Positions 12,630 through 23,200 of a stretch of DNA of 64,000 nt are shown here, piece by piece. Source of the stretch: Metallyticus violacea (Eukaryota > Arthropoda > Insecta > Mantodea > Metallyticidae); contig CM060841.1 in NCBI GenBank assembly GCA_030762175.1, positions 10,544,501-10,608,500 on the forward strand. The letters are read 5' to 3'. Numbering within the stretch: the first letter of the stretch is position 1; each line of letters begins with the position of its first letter. The notes under the pieces are model-generated. The model was not told the origin of the DNA. It saw nothing but the letters and a program-made list of their open reading frames with translations, and made no database searches. The position numbers were made by a program, and so were the translations under genes.

Positions 12630-13640
12630 ATGCCCGAGCAAGAGATACAGTCAACTGCGCAGCAAATTATTAAGTTTTGACGCGGAGGACCAAGATGCTG
12701 TATAAGACACAAGTGCATGGAATCGCATGAGGATTTCACAGGACGACCAGAAACGGTGGCAAATGAAAGTCGCTAACATCGAGCTGTGATGAGCGCAACG
12801 GAAACAAACATGCGTAACCTTATCGAGTGTGGCCGACGTTGGACGATTGTTGAAAGTTTCTGAGATTGGAGTAAGCCACGGAAGTGTTCAGCTCATTGCG
12901 TAACCTTACCGAGTGTGCCCGACGTTGGACGATTGCTGAAACAGCTTCTGAGATTGGAGTAAGCCATGGAAGTGTTCAGCTCATTGCGTGACCTTATCGA
13001 GTGTGGCCGACGTTGGACGATTGCTGAAACAGCTTCTGAGATTGGAATAAGCCACGGAAGCGTTCAGCTCATTGCGTAACCTTACCGAGTGTGGCCGACG
13101 TTGGACGATTGCTGAAAGTTTCTGAGATTGGAGTAAGCCACGGAAGTGTTCAGCTCATTGCGTAACCTTACCGAGTGTGGCCGACGTTGGACGATTGCTG
13201 AAACAGCTTCTGAGATTGGAGTAAGCCACGGAAATGTTCAGCTCATCATTTTTGGATAAATCTCGGCAAGGTGTGTTTCTGGGGGTCAAATGAATGCACG
13301 TATGGAAGTGTTCACGAGGCTTTTGGCTTAATACTGCGATCAAAATTAATGTTCCTGCATTGATGAAACATGTGTACATTATAATCCCGAGTCAAAGCAA
13401 GCGCGTTTGGAGTGTAGGAAAACAGAGGAACCCACTCTGTCAAAGTCAAAACCATGTTCATGTTCTACATTTGAACTGTCAATCAAAGAGATTGCAGACG
13501 AACTTTTGGCAGGAGGACCTGGAAATCAGCATTTGCAATTCAACCCCTGAGTTGACTTGGATTCAACTGCTAGCCACCCTGCAAAACGAACCTTCAGTTC
13601 TACATTTGAATGCAAACTACAACAAATTATACTTATAATT
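12630..13640 (+). pseudogene. Mariner relic with amplified helix-turn-helix segment
   Basis: Around the tandem array described separately, mariner-type motifs are spread over several frames. TGRPETVANESR (about 12738-12773) matches the SGRP linker. TIAETASEIGVSHGSVQLI, repeated in the array, matches the second helix-turn-helix (usual pattern IxEIAEELGISHGSxxxI). HYNPESKQARLEC (13378-13416) followed by RKTEEPTLSKSK matches the block after the first catalytic aspartate. The usual ~345-residue enzyme cannot be read: there are many stops, and the array disrupts the frame. Flanking terminal repeats were not found. Confidence 0.65.
12811..13246 (+). repeat. Five-unit minisatellite built from transposase HTH code
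   Basis: Five head-to-tail units start at 12811, 12897, 12985, 13073 and 13159, with lengths 86, 88, 88, 86 and 88 bp. Each begins TGCGTAACCTTA(T/C)CGAG (unit 3 has GTGACC) and ends AGTGTTCAGCTCAT or a one-base variant. The two short units carry GAAAGTTTCTG where the long ones carry GAAACAGCTTCTG. The order short-long-long-short-long suggests that a block, not only single units, was duplicated. Neither length is a multiple of three, so expansion also changes the frame. Units differ at only a few positions, so the array is younger than the surrounding mariner relic. Confidence 0.95.
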
Positions 13641-13843
13641 GCTTCAGAAAAAAGAAAATTAACTTAGCACTTGCTGATTCCCACCCCCCTATATTTTATT
13701 TCATTTAGCATTGTGGTTAGCAAGCAATTTAAAGATAAGCAGAACGCGCCCTTCCTACCAACTTCCTAGGCGAAAATTATTTCACAAGGACTATTTATTG
13801 AAGCATATGAAGAAGAATACATCTTATACCATGACACCTATCC

Positions 13844-14074
13844 AAGAACTCGCAGTAGTTCGAAATATAGCAATTTCAAGTGTGACTCTTTCTCTGTGTT
13901 TTATCTTTATCTACTTTATTATTAGTGTTAATTTGTTACATTGTTAAGTGTTTCTTTATTTTTATTTTTTATTTTTCATTAATATATATATATATATATA
14001 AAAGTAGATAAAGATAAAACACAGAGAAAGAGTCACACTTGAAATTGCTATATTTCGAACTACTGCGAGTTCTT
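13844..14074. repeat. Perfect 74-bp inverted repeat, 83-bp spacer
   Basis: The left arm 13844-13917 and right arm 14001-14074 are exact reverse complements over all 74 positions by direct reading. The spacer carries a T-rich segment and ends in a (TA)n tract. A diverged single copy of the right arm also follows a (TA)n tract at about 26219-26290, so the arm is part of a dispersed repeat. The identity of the element is unknown. A terminal piece of a fold-back or (TA)n-associated element is possible. Confidence 0.9.
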
Positions 14075-14102
14075 CAATGCCATTGAAGAACTCGCAGTAG
14101 TT
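14058..14102. repeat. 45-nt palindrome, one-base spacer
   Basis: Sequence 14058-14079 (AACTACTGCGAGTTCTTCAATG) and 14081-14102 are exact reverse complements around a single C at 14080, so the DNA could form a 22-bp hairpin. It overlaps the end of the 74-bp right arm. After it, 14103-14166 repeats the spacer segment first seen at 13918-13980 (ATTATTAGTGTTAATTTG...), so the locus is a composite of duplicated and inverted blocks. Confidence 0.9.
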
Positions 14103-14161
14103 ATTTTTATTATTAGTGTTAATTTGTTACATTGTTAATAGTGTTTCTTTATTTTTATTTT

Positions 14162-14163
<2 letters not shown>

Positions 14164-14201
<38 letters not shown>
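14164..14201. repeat. (TTA)n microsatellite
   Basis: About a dozen consecutive ATT/TTA triplets followed by TATATATG. It lies at the end of the duplicated spacer segment. Confidence 0.95.
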
Positions 14202-14207
<6 letters not shown>

Positions 14208-16875
14208 GTTTCTCAATTGGGGGACACCTTTTTTGAGTATATACAGGAGAAGTAAATGCTGTAGAGAGGCATAACGATAAATATCAAATATTTCCAGCCC
14301 ATTAGGCTCTTCACTGTAAGAGGAAGTAAACAAGGCAACTAATGCTACCTAAGGTAACAGAACGTGGCAGTGTAACTGGCAAGACGATAAACTGCAGAAA
14401 ACGGAAACACCTGGAATACGTTGCATATCGAGGGAACAAATGGAAGCAAAGATGACGTAAGAAAATAAGAACTATCATAAATCGACAAGACCTTTTGTCA
14501 CTTTACTTCAAAATAGTTATGTTTTATTGTTTATTTTGTCAAACGTTTTACATATGCTTGACTTCCGTAGTTGTCTCCCTAAGAATGAATAATCAATGAA
14601 TTCGTAAAAACTGAATTTTCTTTACCGGTTGCACAGCACGCGCTATCACATGTCTGTACTTTTGATGAATGTTTCTTGTTAATTCTCATCGATGCTCTGC
14701 TTTTCTCAGTTTCTGTCTTAAGAGAAAGTGAAATATCAGATACATTTTTCATAAAACACGCTATCTTCCCGGTCACAATTTACTTTTATAGACCTTGTCT
14801 TGCCGGGTATGTATATTATAGTCCGGCTGCAAATGTACTTCACCCACATCAAGGACAGAACCTTAATCGCATTTAATTTTTTTTTAAAAAAAGTAGTGCA
14901 TATTTATTAATCGTATTAATTGCTTATTACTACCATTGCATTCTGAAGTTCGATATGCAAGCTTTATTCCTCCCTTACACGCACAAAGCACAGCGAAGAA
15001 GGAAAAGAAAACTGTTTATTAATATGGTTACATGTCTGATCAGCGTTACAAAACCTTGCCATAAAAAGGTGAGCATTTATCTTTAACCAAGTTCTAAGAT
15101 GGATAAAAGTTACTATGGGCATGTGGGAGGCACTTTTAGACAAAACCCCCAGTTGGCCTTGCTCCAAGAATTAACAGAGTTATTTTTATTTCTATAACAA
15201 CGAGTTGTTCCGCTGTTTGCTAAGCACTCTTGTGTATCTTTCCCCTTCCCTACTTTTTCGCCGGTGCGACTATTACATGCTCTTCTCAAAAATCAATGCT
15301 CCATTTCTGCACAAACTTCCGTAACTCTGAACTTGTGCGGTAGCAGTGGCAGTGGAGGGAAGACGTCTATATGTCGCAATTTTGTTTGTTTTGTTCTTTT
15401 TTCTTTCCAATTCATCGACCAAAGCTAACAAACTTTTTAATAGTTCGCACGAGCTACATTTTGTTGCTACTATACAATTACGGTATTTTGTTTAGTTTTA
15501 TTTTTCTCATTCCACCCCTCAAGCAATTATGTTTGCTCCTGATTTTGAAGAATGCTTGCTGCCTACAGAGTTTATCCCGAAAATCGAAACTTTACTATAC
15601 AAAACGATGAATATTGGCCAAGGTTGGAAAGGCTAAATATAGAATTTTAATACGCGCTTTATCATCCAGTGAACTGCATCTCCTGAAAGCAAAAGGGACG
15701 ATGTCACATGTTCGTCATTGTGTTGATGATGGAAATAATCCTTAATGAATATGATTATTGCAGCATTGAAGTTAATATAAACACTGTAGTGTCGCTTTGC
15801 CCCAACAAGAGGGGGAAAATGTATATTTAAATCTTACATTTTTCTTCCGGATATTATACATCATGAAGCAATATTTCGTTAGCTGTGGTTGTACAGTATT
15901 GTAGTATAAAGTTCAAGCAAAAATAATTGTATTTAAAATTAAAACATTTGCTTTATTTGACTGTGATTTTTAAAAAAAGCGCTAGAACGTTTCTTTGCCC
16001 CATCCTTACCCTACTTCTTTAACACAGCCTACTCAAACTAGAAAATGCAGTGTTACCAAATTGGGTTTAATAAGCAATGTGATGATTATTAATCTGTTTA
16101 AGCGAATACGAATTACATTGTTTATAATGTATTAATTTTGTTAAATTTTTTACTTTCCTCGATGCGGTTTCGAAATCAGGCCTAGTGCAATTATTGATAT
16201 TACACTTGTTTTTTCCTAAGATTGATCTACAGCCTGGAACCATGTCAAGTGAGAAGAAAATCAATAATAGCTGCTCCCATCATTGCGCATGCTCAAGTTA
16301 TTAGCTTCTTTCTGTGCGAGAAAATGCATGTTTAAACAGCAATATGGTATAATATACAAAGAAAGTGTAATAATAAAGACAAAACATAATCACGATAGAA
16401 ATTCAGTTAGGTAATGTTTTTTGCATACTGCTCCTAGTGTGAAATACGCGAAACTTTTCTTTAAAAACGAGAAATGTTTCCAAATGACAGCTATCAATTT
16501 AATTTATAAGTATAGCTCATTTATAAATATTAAGTGTTGTCTAAAAATAGTGCCACTTTCAACATTTTCATCATAAATAGCTATTAGTTTGTGACATTTT
16601 TACACCAAGCCCAAGAAATGTCAACGATAAAGGGATACTCGATAAGGGATGAACTTGAAAGGAAGATCGAAGTTCAGTGAACAATTGCAAGATGTGATTA
16701 ATTTTCTTTATAAATTGTGCAGGTTAATTAGATGCATGTGAGAAGCTGTTATATAATTGTATTCCTTTTCAGTCAAACAGTAATGTGTGTTGAAATTCAC
16801 ATGTTTTGTTCACATACAGATAAAAGAAATACACTTTCTAGCAAATAAATATTTGTGAGCACTATAAGCCAGCAG
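14202..16875. other. AT-rich sequence without recognised feature
   Basis: Only short frames without recognisable motifs (60-80 codons) on both strands. No transposase, SINE or splice-bounded exon could be supported. Confidence 0.5.
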
Positions 16876-17075
16876 GCGACCACCTCCGTAGTCTGCTGAT
16901 AACAGTTTGCGACTACTAATCTGGAGTCCTGGGTTCGGTTTCCGACCAGGTCAAGCTGTGTGGGTAAGTTTTTTCGGAAGTTTTTCCTTACCCTGAGAAG
17001 ATGAAAGCTAATAAGTATAAGGCGCCAATGGATCTAAAATCCATTGCATTCATATGTCAACCTGCAGCATTATCT
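16876..17075 (+). mobile_element. SINE family C copy 1, diverged
   Basis: A tRNA-like head, CGACCACCTCCGTAGTCTGC, with box B-like GGGTTCGGTTTCCGACC at about 16931-16947, is followed by CAAGCTGTGTGGGTAAGTT and CCTTACCCTGAGAAGATG. The same order occurs in the copy at 22465, so the two define a third tRNA-derived family. Box A is disrupted by a small insertion. It sits immediately before a SINE A copy. Confidence 0.6.
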
Positions 17076-17123
17076 CCACTAGGACAACACTTAAATGCTT
17101 TGTATCTCAGCAACATAATTTGT

Positions 17124-17452
17124 GTCGGTCCTGGTGGTGTAGTGGTTACCATACTTGCCTCCTAAACCCAAGATCGCGGGTTCGAACCCGGCCAGGACCG
17201 ATGGATTTTTTCGGGGCGTAAAAATCCTAAGTATGGCTTCCTTCGGAAGGGAAGTAAAGCCGTGGGTCCGTGGGTCCCGTGTCGTATATTTACGGACGAA
17301 AAAGAACCTCAAGCCTGAAAGAGAGGCCTCTGAGCAAAATTTGTCGGCCGTTTCACGCCCTGAGTTGAATGGGACGCTGATGACCTGAGCTGTTAAAGAG
17401 CGTCCACAAATAAAATCATTAAAAAAAATAAAATAAAATAAAAAAAATAATA
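17124..17452 (+). mobile_element. SINE family A copy 2, near full length
   Basis: One of the best copies of the family. The head GTCGGTCCTGG pairs with CCAGGACCGA (about 17191-17200) as a tRNA acceptor stem would. Box A is GGTGTAGTGGTTACC and box B is GGTTCGAACCCGG. The segment TTGCCTCCTAAACCCAAGATC resembles the anticodon arm of tRNA-Arg(CCT). The body carries TTCCTTCGGAAGGGAAGTAA, a self-complementary stretch, then CAAAATTTGTCGGCCGTTTC, GACGCTGATGACCTGA and GTTAAAGAGCGTCC, and ends in an A-rich tail. Family knowledge: such SINEs are transcribed by RNA polymerase III and mobilised by a partner LINE. ATAATTTGT before it and ATAATTCGT after the tail may be a diverged target duplication. Confidence 0.9.
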
Positions 17453-17455
17453 ATT

Positions 17456-19050
17456 CGTTATTGGCGCTTTTTGGACTATCTCTTCAACTATCACGTTTTT
17501 GTAATGATTTTCTAATTCAATGACCATCTCAATTCCGTCATTTTGTTTCAACACTATTTTATGTTTATGTTAATAATAAAATGCAATTGAATGATTTACC
17601 CGATAAAGATTTTTTGTCATAACAGCATGTGCTTTTATATAACAACTGAAGTGATAAAGAGAAAACAATTGTGAGACAATACTATAAACACTTACGATTA
17701 CTGTTTATGATAATGCTTTCATCTTTCAATTTTAATTTAATTTTATAAAAAAAAAAAAAACCGTGCACGTGCATCTTGTAGATGTTGCAGAGAATGCTTT
17801 ACTCGGAACATAATTCATTTTTATTTGCCTTCAAGCGTTCACTCTTTGTGCTCTGCACTCATTAACTCGTTAAGCACACAACAGAAAAGCATTTTATGAG
17901 GGAGAGAGGAGTGACAGGAAGGCTCTAAAAATCATTTAACGTTAAAGCGTTTTACTCTCTCAGAAAAAAAATTAATGCAAAGTTTAAGCCGTGTTAGACT
18001 TGAGAAAGCTCTGAAATCCAACGCGCCGTCATCTGTCAATTACTTTGCCTCTGTCCCTCCCCCTCTTCCTCCCTTTTCTCTCTGTACCCTTCTGGTGGGA
18101 CGGGAGTAAAATGTCGCCAACTTTTAATTCCCATTAGTAGAGCGGGTTTTCTTTTTTCGCCTCATACCGCCCCCCCCCCACCCATTTACAACATGCAAGC
18201 ACAGAGAACACCAACAACGAAACAGGCGCGCGCACCGACAGAATATTGATCTGAACATACGACCATAGCTGTACCGCATCGCATCGGCATTGCCTCTGGC
18301 CCCGTAATCCTCTTTCCTAAGGATATCGAGTCCTTATTTCGGTTCTTGAATGTCTTATCGTCAGCTCCCCAAGCGGCCGATTTAAGGCATCACCGTGGCG
18401 CGTTATTTCCTCTCCGTGCGATGATGAACGTCTTAGGTTTGCAAACGTCTCCAGGCAGTTCTTGCAGCCTACTGAATGATCCAGGTGTGGAACTGGCAAC
18501 GTTGTTACAATTTACACCAACAGAAAGCTCGAAAAAACTCGTTTCAGATTGGGGGCTAAAATTAAAACTTATAAACTTACTAATGGAAACAGGAAAATAT
18601 AAAGCTTAATTAAGTTAATGATACTGCAAAAATTCAAGACACTGCGACATGTTCAATATGGCTTTCTCCTGTCACTCGGCAAGCATTCCTTCTAATACCT
18701 CTATCACCCAAATCTTATCAATAATGTAATTTATGATTATAAATGCTTATGGTATTTCATTTAGATATACTAGCGGCCAAAGTATCGCAACTCTACAGCT
18801 ACTAACTTCGCGACAGAATGTTTATTTTTGTAAATATCTATCACAGTTTGAAAAAAAACTGTAGAAAAACAATGTGGTCGCGGCCGGAACCTTAACCCAC
18901 TAACTTCCTTTATTAATAAACGTTAATGTTGTGTGACATATATTTAATAACGCAATAAGAACAGTTTCCAAAATTAAGAAAATGCATAATAACCCTTGCA
19001 TGCACGAAAGCTGGTGTTTTCCTCATATATGTACTCAGTTTCAAGTCGTT
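17456..19050. other. No gene recognised; GC-richer stretch at 18.0-18.5 kb
   Basis: Between about 18010 and 18510 the sequence is richer in G+C, with a C-run near 18170-18180 and open frames on both strands (18317-18499 minus, 18346-18609 plus) that match no family I know. At 18765-18790 the string CTAGCGGCCAAAGTATCGCA resembles the terminus of Tc1-type elements (GGCCAAAGTAT), but no matching opposite end or transposase was confirmed. Confidence 0.35.
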
Positions 19051-19059
19051 CAATAGATG

Positions 19060-19330
19060 GCAGAGCTGTAGCAAATGTTAAAATGGCGTCTGCTGCACAC
19101 TGCCACTACAAGCAACGTGCTGTAATTGAATTCTTGATTCACGAAAAAGAAAGCTGGTGAACATTTGTAAACCTATGTGTGCAGTGTACAGGAGTTGGAT
19201 GTCCTGCGTCAGCCAACATCGCGCAGCCAAAACTTCAAACATGTTGAACCGCGCGGAGGTTATTATTCGTGTTGATAGGCCGGCATACTTTGGCTCTCTT
19301 TGAGTGGAACTTTCTTTGAGAGAGATATAA
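19060..19330 (+). pseudogene. Mariner transposase N-terminal fragment
   Basis: Starting at the ATG near 19083, the frame reads AAHCHYKQRAVIEFLIHEKE. This closely fits the first residues of a mariner lineage (pattern xxQRAVIEFLxxEKExxxxIHxRL). A shift follows, after which CTGVGCPASANIAQPKL echoes the next helix. The frame then ends. Only the first DNA-binding helix-turn-helix is left, with no catalytic residues. Confidence 0.65.
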
Positions 19331-19801
19331 AGAGACAGTGGCTAAGCATACAGGCGTAACGCAAAGAAATGTTTGCCTATATTGGCTTAAATACTAATTA
19401 TATTTTGAATAAATATATTCTGAGGAAAAAAAAATATATGCGGCATTATTTTTTGAACAGTTCTTGTAGTTCAGATGCATTTTAATTTCATACAGACATT
19501 CTTCAGCAACCACTGGATGTAAAAACACTTCAGTGCTTATTTGCAGGTTGCGTTCATTTCACTGATGCAGAGAAAACAAATATAAAACCACCAGCATTTA
19601 CGAGTTATGTTGAAAGTAATGAGCGACATTTTTAGAGACAATTTTGCAATAGCAGAAGAACGAATGTCTGATAGATGGCATCACCTCTTGGGTGATTATG
19701 ACGTCAATAGTTTAGAACACTTCAAAATGTTACTGAATTTTTTGTTGCAGAAATTCACCGGAAACTTCAGTGCATTATATGTGGGTATTAGAGCGATCCA
19801 A

Positions 19802-20668
19802 TGAACTATGAACCACTTCCGGTGTTTTCCCTATAGGCTCTCATTGCCGTCTGCGGGTATGTATAGTGTTGACACATTGTCCATATATTTTTGACACCTC
19901 TTTAATAAATTATCTATCACTCGCTGTAGTTTACTATGAATAATATTATTTATTTTCTGGCAGATATATTGTTTGTGTGGATTTGTCTTATTTAAGGAAT
20001 TTTTTAAATTTATCCCAAAGATTAAAGTTGTGAAGAGTTAAGACAAATGAGGGTCCATAAAGCCTTACTGGTAACTCTGTCTTTATGAAATACACTTTAC
20101 ATTTTCCTCATGGAAGTATTCACTGTATGATCAGTGACAAGAGTCGTTGAAAAAAGGCGAAATCACGCTCCCTGTCAATTAATTCTCTTTAAAAAAACAT
20201 GGGCAACATTTTATTCATGTATGCCACAGTTATTTTATATGGCTTTAACTTTAACGATTTAGTAGCTCAGAGCCATAAGAAATGACTGTTTGTTGTGAAG
20301 GTTTTTAAGTGATTTTTGGGGTGAAGTTTCCAAATGATGACGGAAGTCATCTAATGTTTCTTCGGTGAGAACTCTGTTAGGTTTTTTAGACTGAACGCTA
20401 CCTGTCGTGACCTGAAAGTTATTATAAAGATTATGAATTGTTGTATAGCCTGAAACTTTTACACAGGTGAATTTTTCTTCAAACCATCTGAACTGACAAG
20501 CTGATTGAATTATGTATATGATCATTAGCATAAACAAATACATGTGCATTAGAAAACATACTGAACCATAACTCATATCATGATTAGACTTACCTAGTTC
20601 CGGTCAATGGCCGGAAACAGGCGTGCACACGCTCCGTGGAAACATGCCGCAAGTTGGTTCATAGTTCA
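19802..20668 (-). mobile_element. Short DDE transposon with 14-bp inverted ends
   Basis: TGAACTATGAACCA at 19802-19815 is matched by its exact reverse complement at 20655-20668. Weaker complementarity continues inward for about 15 more bases (ACTTCCGG... against ACTTGCGG...). Between them, on the minus strand, the frame at 20259-20576 contains TGSVQSKKPNRVLTEETLDD and FRHHLETSPQKSLKNLHNK. This is the helix-turn-helix linker of insect Tc1/IS630-like enzymes with a DUF4817-type N-terminus. No catalytic DDE segment is recognisable, so this looks like an internally deleted, non-autonomous derivative of about 0.87 kb. Confidence 0.65.
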
Positions 20669-20703
20669 CTGAGATGCTTAGCATTTTAGTTTTTTTTTTA
20701 ACA

Positions 20704-20972
20704 GTGTTTAACGCCCGTTTTTACTACTGAGGCACCACAGGCGGTAGACACTGATGATATGAAATGAAATGATTGACTGGGAAAGGATTCTTTTTTTTTA
20801 AGGAAGGAAACGTTCCAGGCCTAAGTTTAGGGTGCCTCCCCGGCATTTGCCAGTTATGAAGACTGAGGGAAACCTGGAAACACCTGTCAGGGAGGACGGT
20901 CCTGACGGGATTCGAACCCCAGACCTCCCGCTCACGAGTCCGCGCCTTAACGACCTCGGCCACTCGTGGCGG
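20704..20972 (-). mobile_element. SINE family B copy 1 (minus)
   Basis: tRNA-derived SINE in reverse. The promoter end is at the right: GCCACGAGTGGCCGAGGTCG reads out from 20971 backwards (box A TGGCCGAGGTCGTTAAGG), and box B GGGGTTCGAATCCCG is the reverse of 20909-20923. The body holds CTCCCTGACAGG, GGCAAATGCCGGGGAGG, GGCCTGGAACG, an internal A-run and a terminal AGTAGTAAAAACGGGCGTTA. The tRNA part resembles Ser/Leu tRNAs with a short variable arm. Confidence 0.88.
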
Positions 20973-20976
20973 TGCA

Positions 20977-22464
20977 CTTTACAGATGGAAGCATCAGCCT
21001 TGTAGCGGTCGCCCTCGAACAGCCTCAAATGAACGGAACACTGAGAGAGTTGATAAACTCATTAGCGAAGATGTTTGAACGAATGCACAAATTACTTGAG
21101 AAAGCTTAGCCGTATTGAATCCTGCTCACATTAACAAGGATCATTAAATTCAGCGACAAACCATCACCTCAGAGTGATATCGAAATGAAGATGACCCCCC
21201 CCCCCCCCCTTTCCCCTCTCTTTCGTTGTGATGGTTGACGAAACCTGCTTTACCGTTTCAAGCCTGAAACGAAACGGTAGGGCATTGTTTGAATTATCCA
21301 GCAAAGACAATGCCGTAAGCTGCGAGGGGTACAGACGCCGCCTTTTGGGATGCAAAAATGTGGGTTTTTGGTGAACTACAAAGGCTGCTCTTTATTTCCA
21401 GACACTGTACAAGCTTCGTCATCCTGAATTAAATACCGTTCGTTGTACATATGAAACATTAGAAAAAATATGAGAATTCTTCCACAGTCCTCTTACAACC
21501 CAGGTAAGGCATCCTGGTAATACTGTGTTAGTGGAGGATAAGATGCGAAACGCAGATAATTCAGAAAGCAGTGCGTCAATGTCTTTAGCAGTCGGGAATC
21601 ATTACCTGCAGCATGACCTCGTATATTAATGAAATTACCATAAAAACCCCGTTTGTACAAATAACTTACTAAATTTTAATCACTGTGTACTTCGTAAAGA
21701 TTGTTCTTACGTATACGTGTAATGCTAATGCTAATTTCACAGAAAAAAACAGCACATCTTTATGTCTAACTATTTACCTTACAGAAAAAGGTTTATGTTG
21801 ATGTTACTTGAGTATATGAAGAAAACACACCTATGAAGACTTAGAAGTACACGGCGCTTATTTTCGAGAGGATCCAGGATTTAGAAGCGACCTAAATGCT
21901 AGAAGCTTGGCTTCCCTAGCTGGCCGTGATATGACCAGAAAAGTTTAGAGCTACCCGAAAGTTTATCTCTGAGCTGATGATAAATCACACAGTTTGAGCT
22001 ACGGTTTGAAGATTTTGTATTCATAGGTAATATATTTCCAACAATGGGAGTGGGTTTACTTTGTGCTGTTTGTATGATTACGTAACTTTATTACCTTAAT
22101 GACCAATACAAGAGTTTGAAGACTGAAAAATGTTCACCTTTCAAAATGCGAGAAAACAAGAATTAAAATAAAAATACATATTGCCTTAAAACTGAACTGG
22201 AAATGGGAGAAAAAAAAACACCTTTTATTGAATAGTTGCGTTTGTACAGCACCAACTGAGCGTTCCACAGTTTTGGAATATATGAAACTATTGTTTGACG
22301 CTGTTTGTGAAGAAATTAATTATATACAAAAGCAGCTCAAAGACCCAATCAGAATAAAATTAAAGATGTAAAATACCAGAAAAATAAAGGGATACGCTGC
22401 TCTTGTTATCACATGCCTTAAGTGTGAAAGTCCTTAATTCAGTTATACTCAGGGACAAGTGTAT
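20977..22464. other. No gene recognised
   Basis: Contains a C-run at about 21195-21209 beside T-rich sequence and several short frames without motifs. No splice-bounded exon or known repeat was supported. Confidence 0.45.
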
Positions 22465-22711
22465 TGACCGCGTCCGTAGTCTAGTGGTAGCGTTTGCCAC
22501 TACTAATCAGGAGGTCTCGGTTTGAATTCCGGGTACGTCAAGCTGTCTGAGTAAAGTATTTATTCCTTACTCTGGAAGTTAGCCATGGACTCCGAAGTCA
22601 TTTGATCATTCATAACTAAAGACTCACAGTGTTCACTTCCAACCTACAGACGTCCCGAGAAGATCAATGCCGTCAAAGGTACATTAAGTAAAAAATTAAA
22701 TTAAAAAAAAG
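22465..22711 (+). mobile_element. SINE family C copy 2
   Basis: Head TGACCGCGTCCGTAGTCTAG TGGTAGCG gives a clear box A, and GGTTTGAATTCCGGG at about 22519-22533 gives box B. The body shares CGTCAAGCTGTCTGAGTAA and TTCCTTACTCTGGAAG with the copy at 16876 and ends in ATTAAATTAAAAAAAAGAG. This copy has the better-preserved promoter of the two. Confidence 0.75.
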
Positions 22712-22796
22712 AGTATGCGATATGAAGATCTAAACACGTACTTTCGGCCAATGAACGAGCTTATTATATCGACTGACCAATGAGAATCGAATTATA

Positions 22797-23200
22797 GTAT
22801 TTCACTTATGTGACATCATAAAATCGACAAATGAAATGTAACCAAAATTTGAATTTTGACCCATCACAACCCGATATCGCAATGAAATTATTGTACAGTT
22901 TTACCAAATTCATTTACCGAGCGAAGTGCATTTATTTTTCGGTCAGTGTGGCCAACTTTATTCCCCCCACCCCCTATAATTCCGGAGCGCGCATCACTGA
23001 CCACTATTGTTAGTTTTAATCAAGAACATCTCTCGGCAGTACTTATTTATAAATACAGAATTTCTCTGACATTTTGTAAATTATGTAACAATATCTACTT
23101 AAGCAACCACCTAATTTAATAAAGTCGTTTAGAATGGTAAAATGTTATCTATGATTTATTTTTCTCAGTTGGTATTAGTAACTCGAACGGTAGGCGATTA
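22797..23200 (+). repeat. Unclassified interspersed repeat R, copy 1
   Basis: Shares long stretches in the same order with 62186-62596 and 62597-63015: TTCACTTATGTGACATCATA, TTTTGACCCATCACAACCCG, a TTATTG(x)A(x)AGTTTTACCAAA block, GCGAAGTGCATTT, a GGTCAGTGT(G/A)GCC block, TTTTGTAAATTATGTAACAA and TCGAACGGTAG. No open frame, promoter box or terminal repeat was seen. The right side abuts a truncated mariner (23200-23662). Confidence 0.8.

Noticed and set aside
17155..17230. Possible functional tRNA gene
   Set aside because: The cloverleaf is imperfect outside the acceptor stem and boxes, the segment is followed by the SINE A body, and ten related copies exist; this is a SINE head.
18765..19300. 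Small Tc1-type MITE between GGCCAAAGTAT (18773) and ATACTTTGGC (19289)
   Set aside because: The two strings match over only about ten bases, no target TA duplication was evident, and a mariner fragment of a different family lies between them.
20724..21028. Two overlapping minus-strand frames
   Set aside because: They translate SINE B (words REREVWGSNP, NWQMPGRHP, LNLGLERFLP recur in other B copies).
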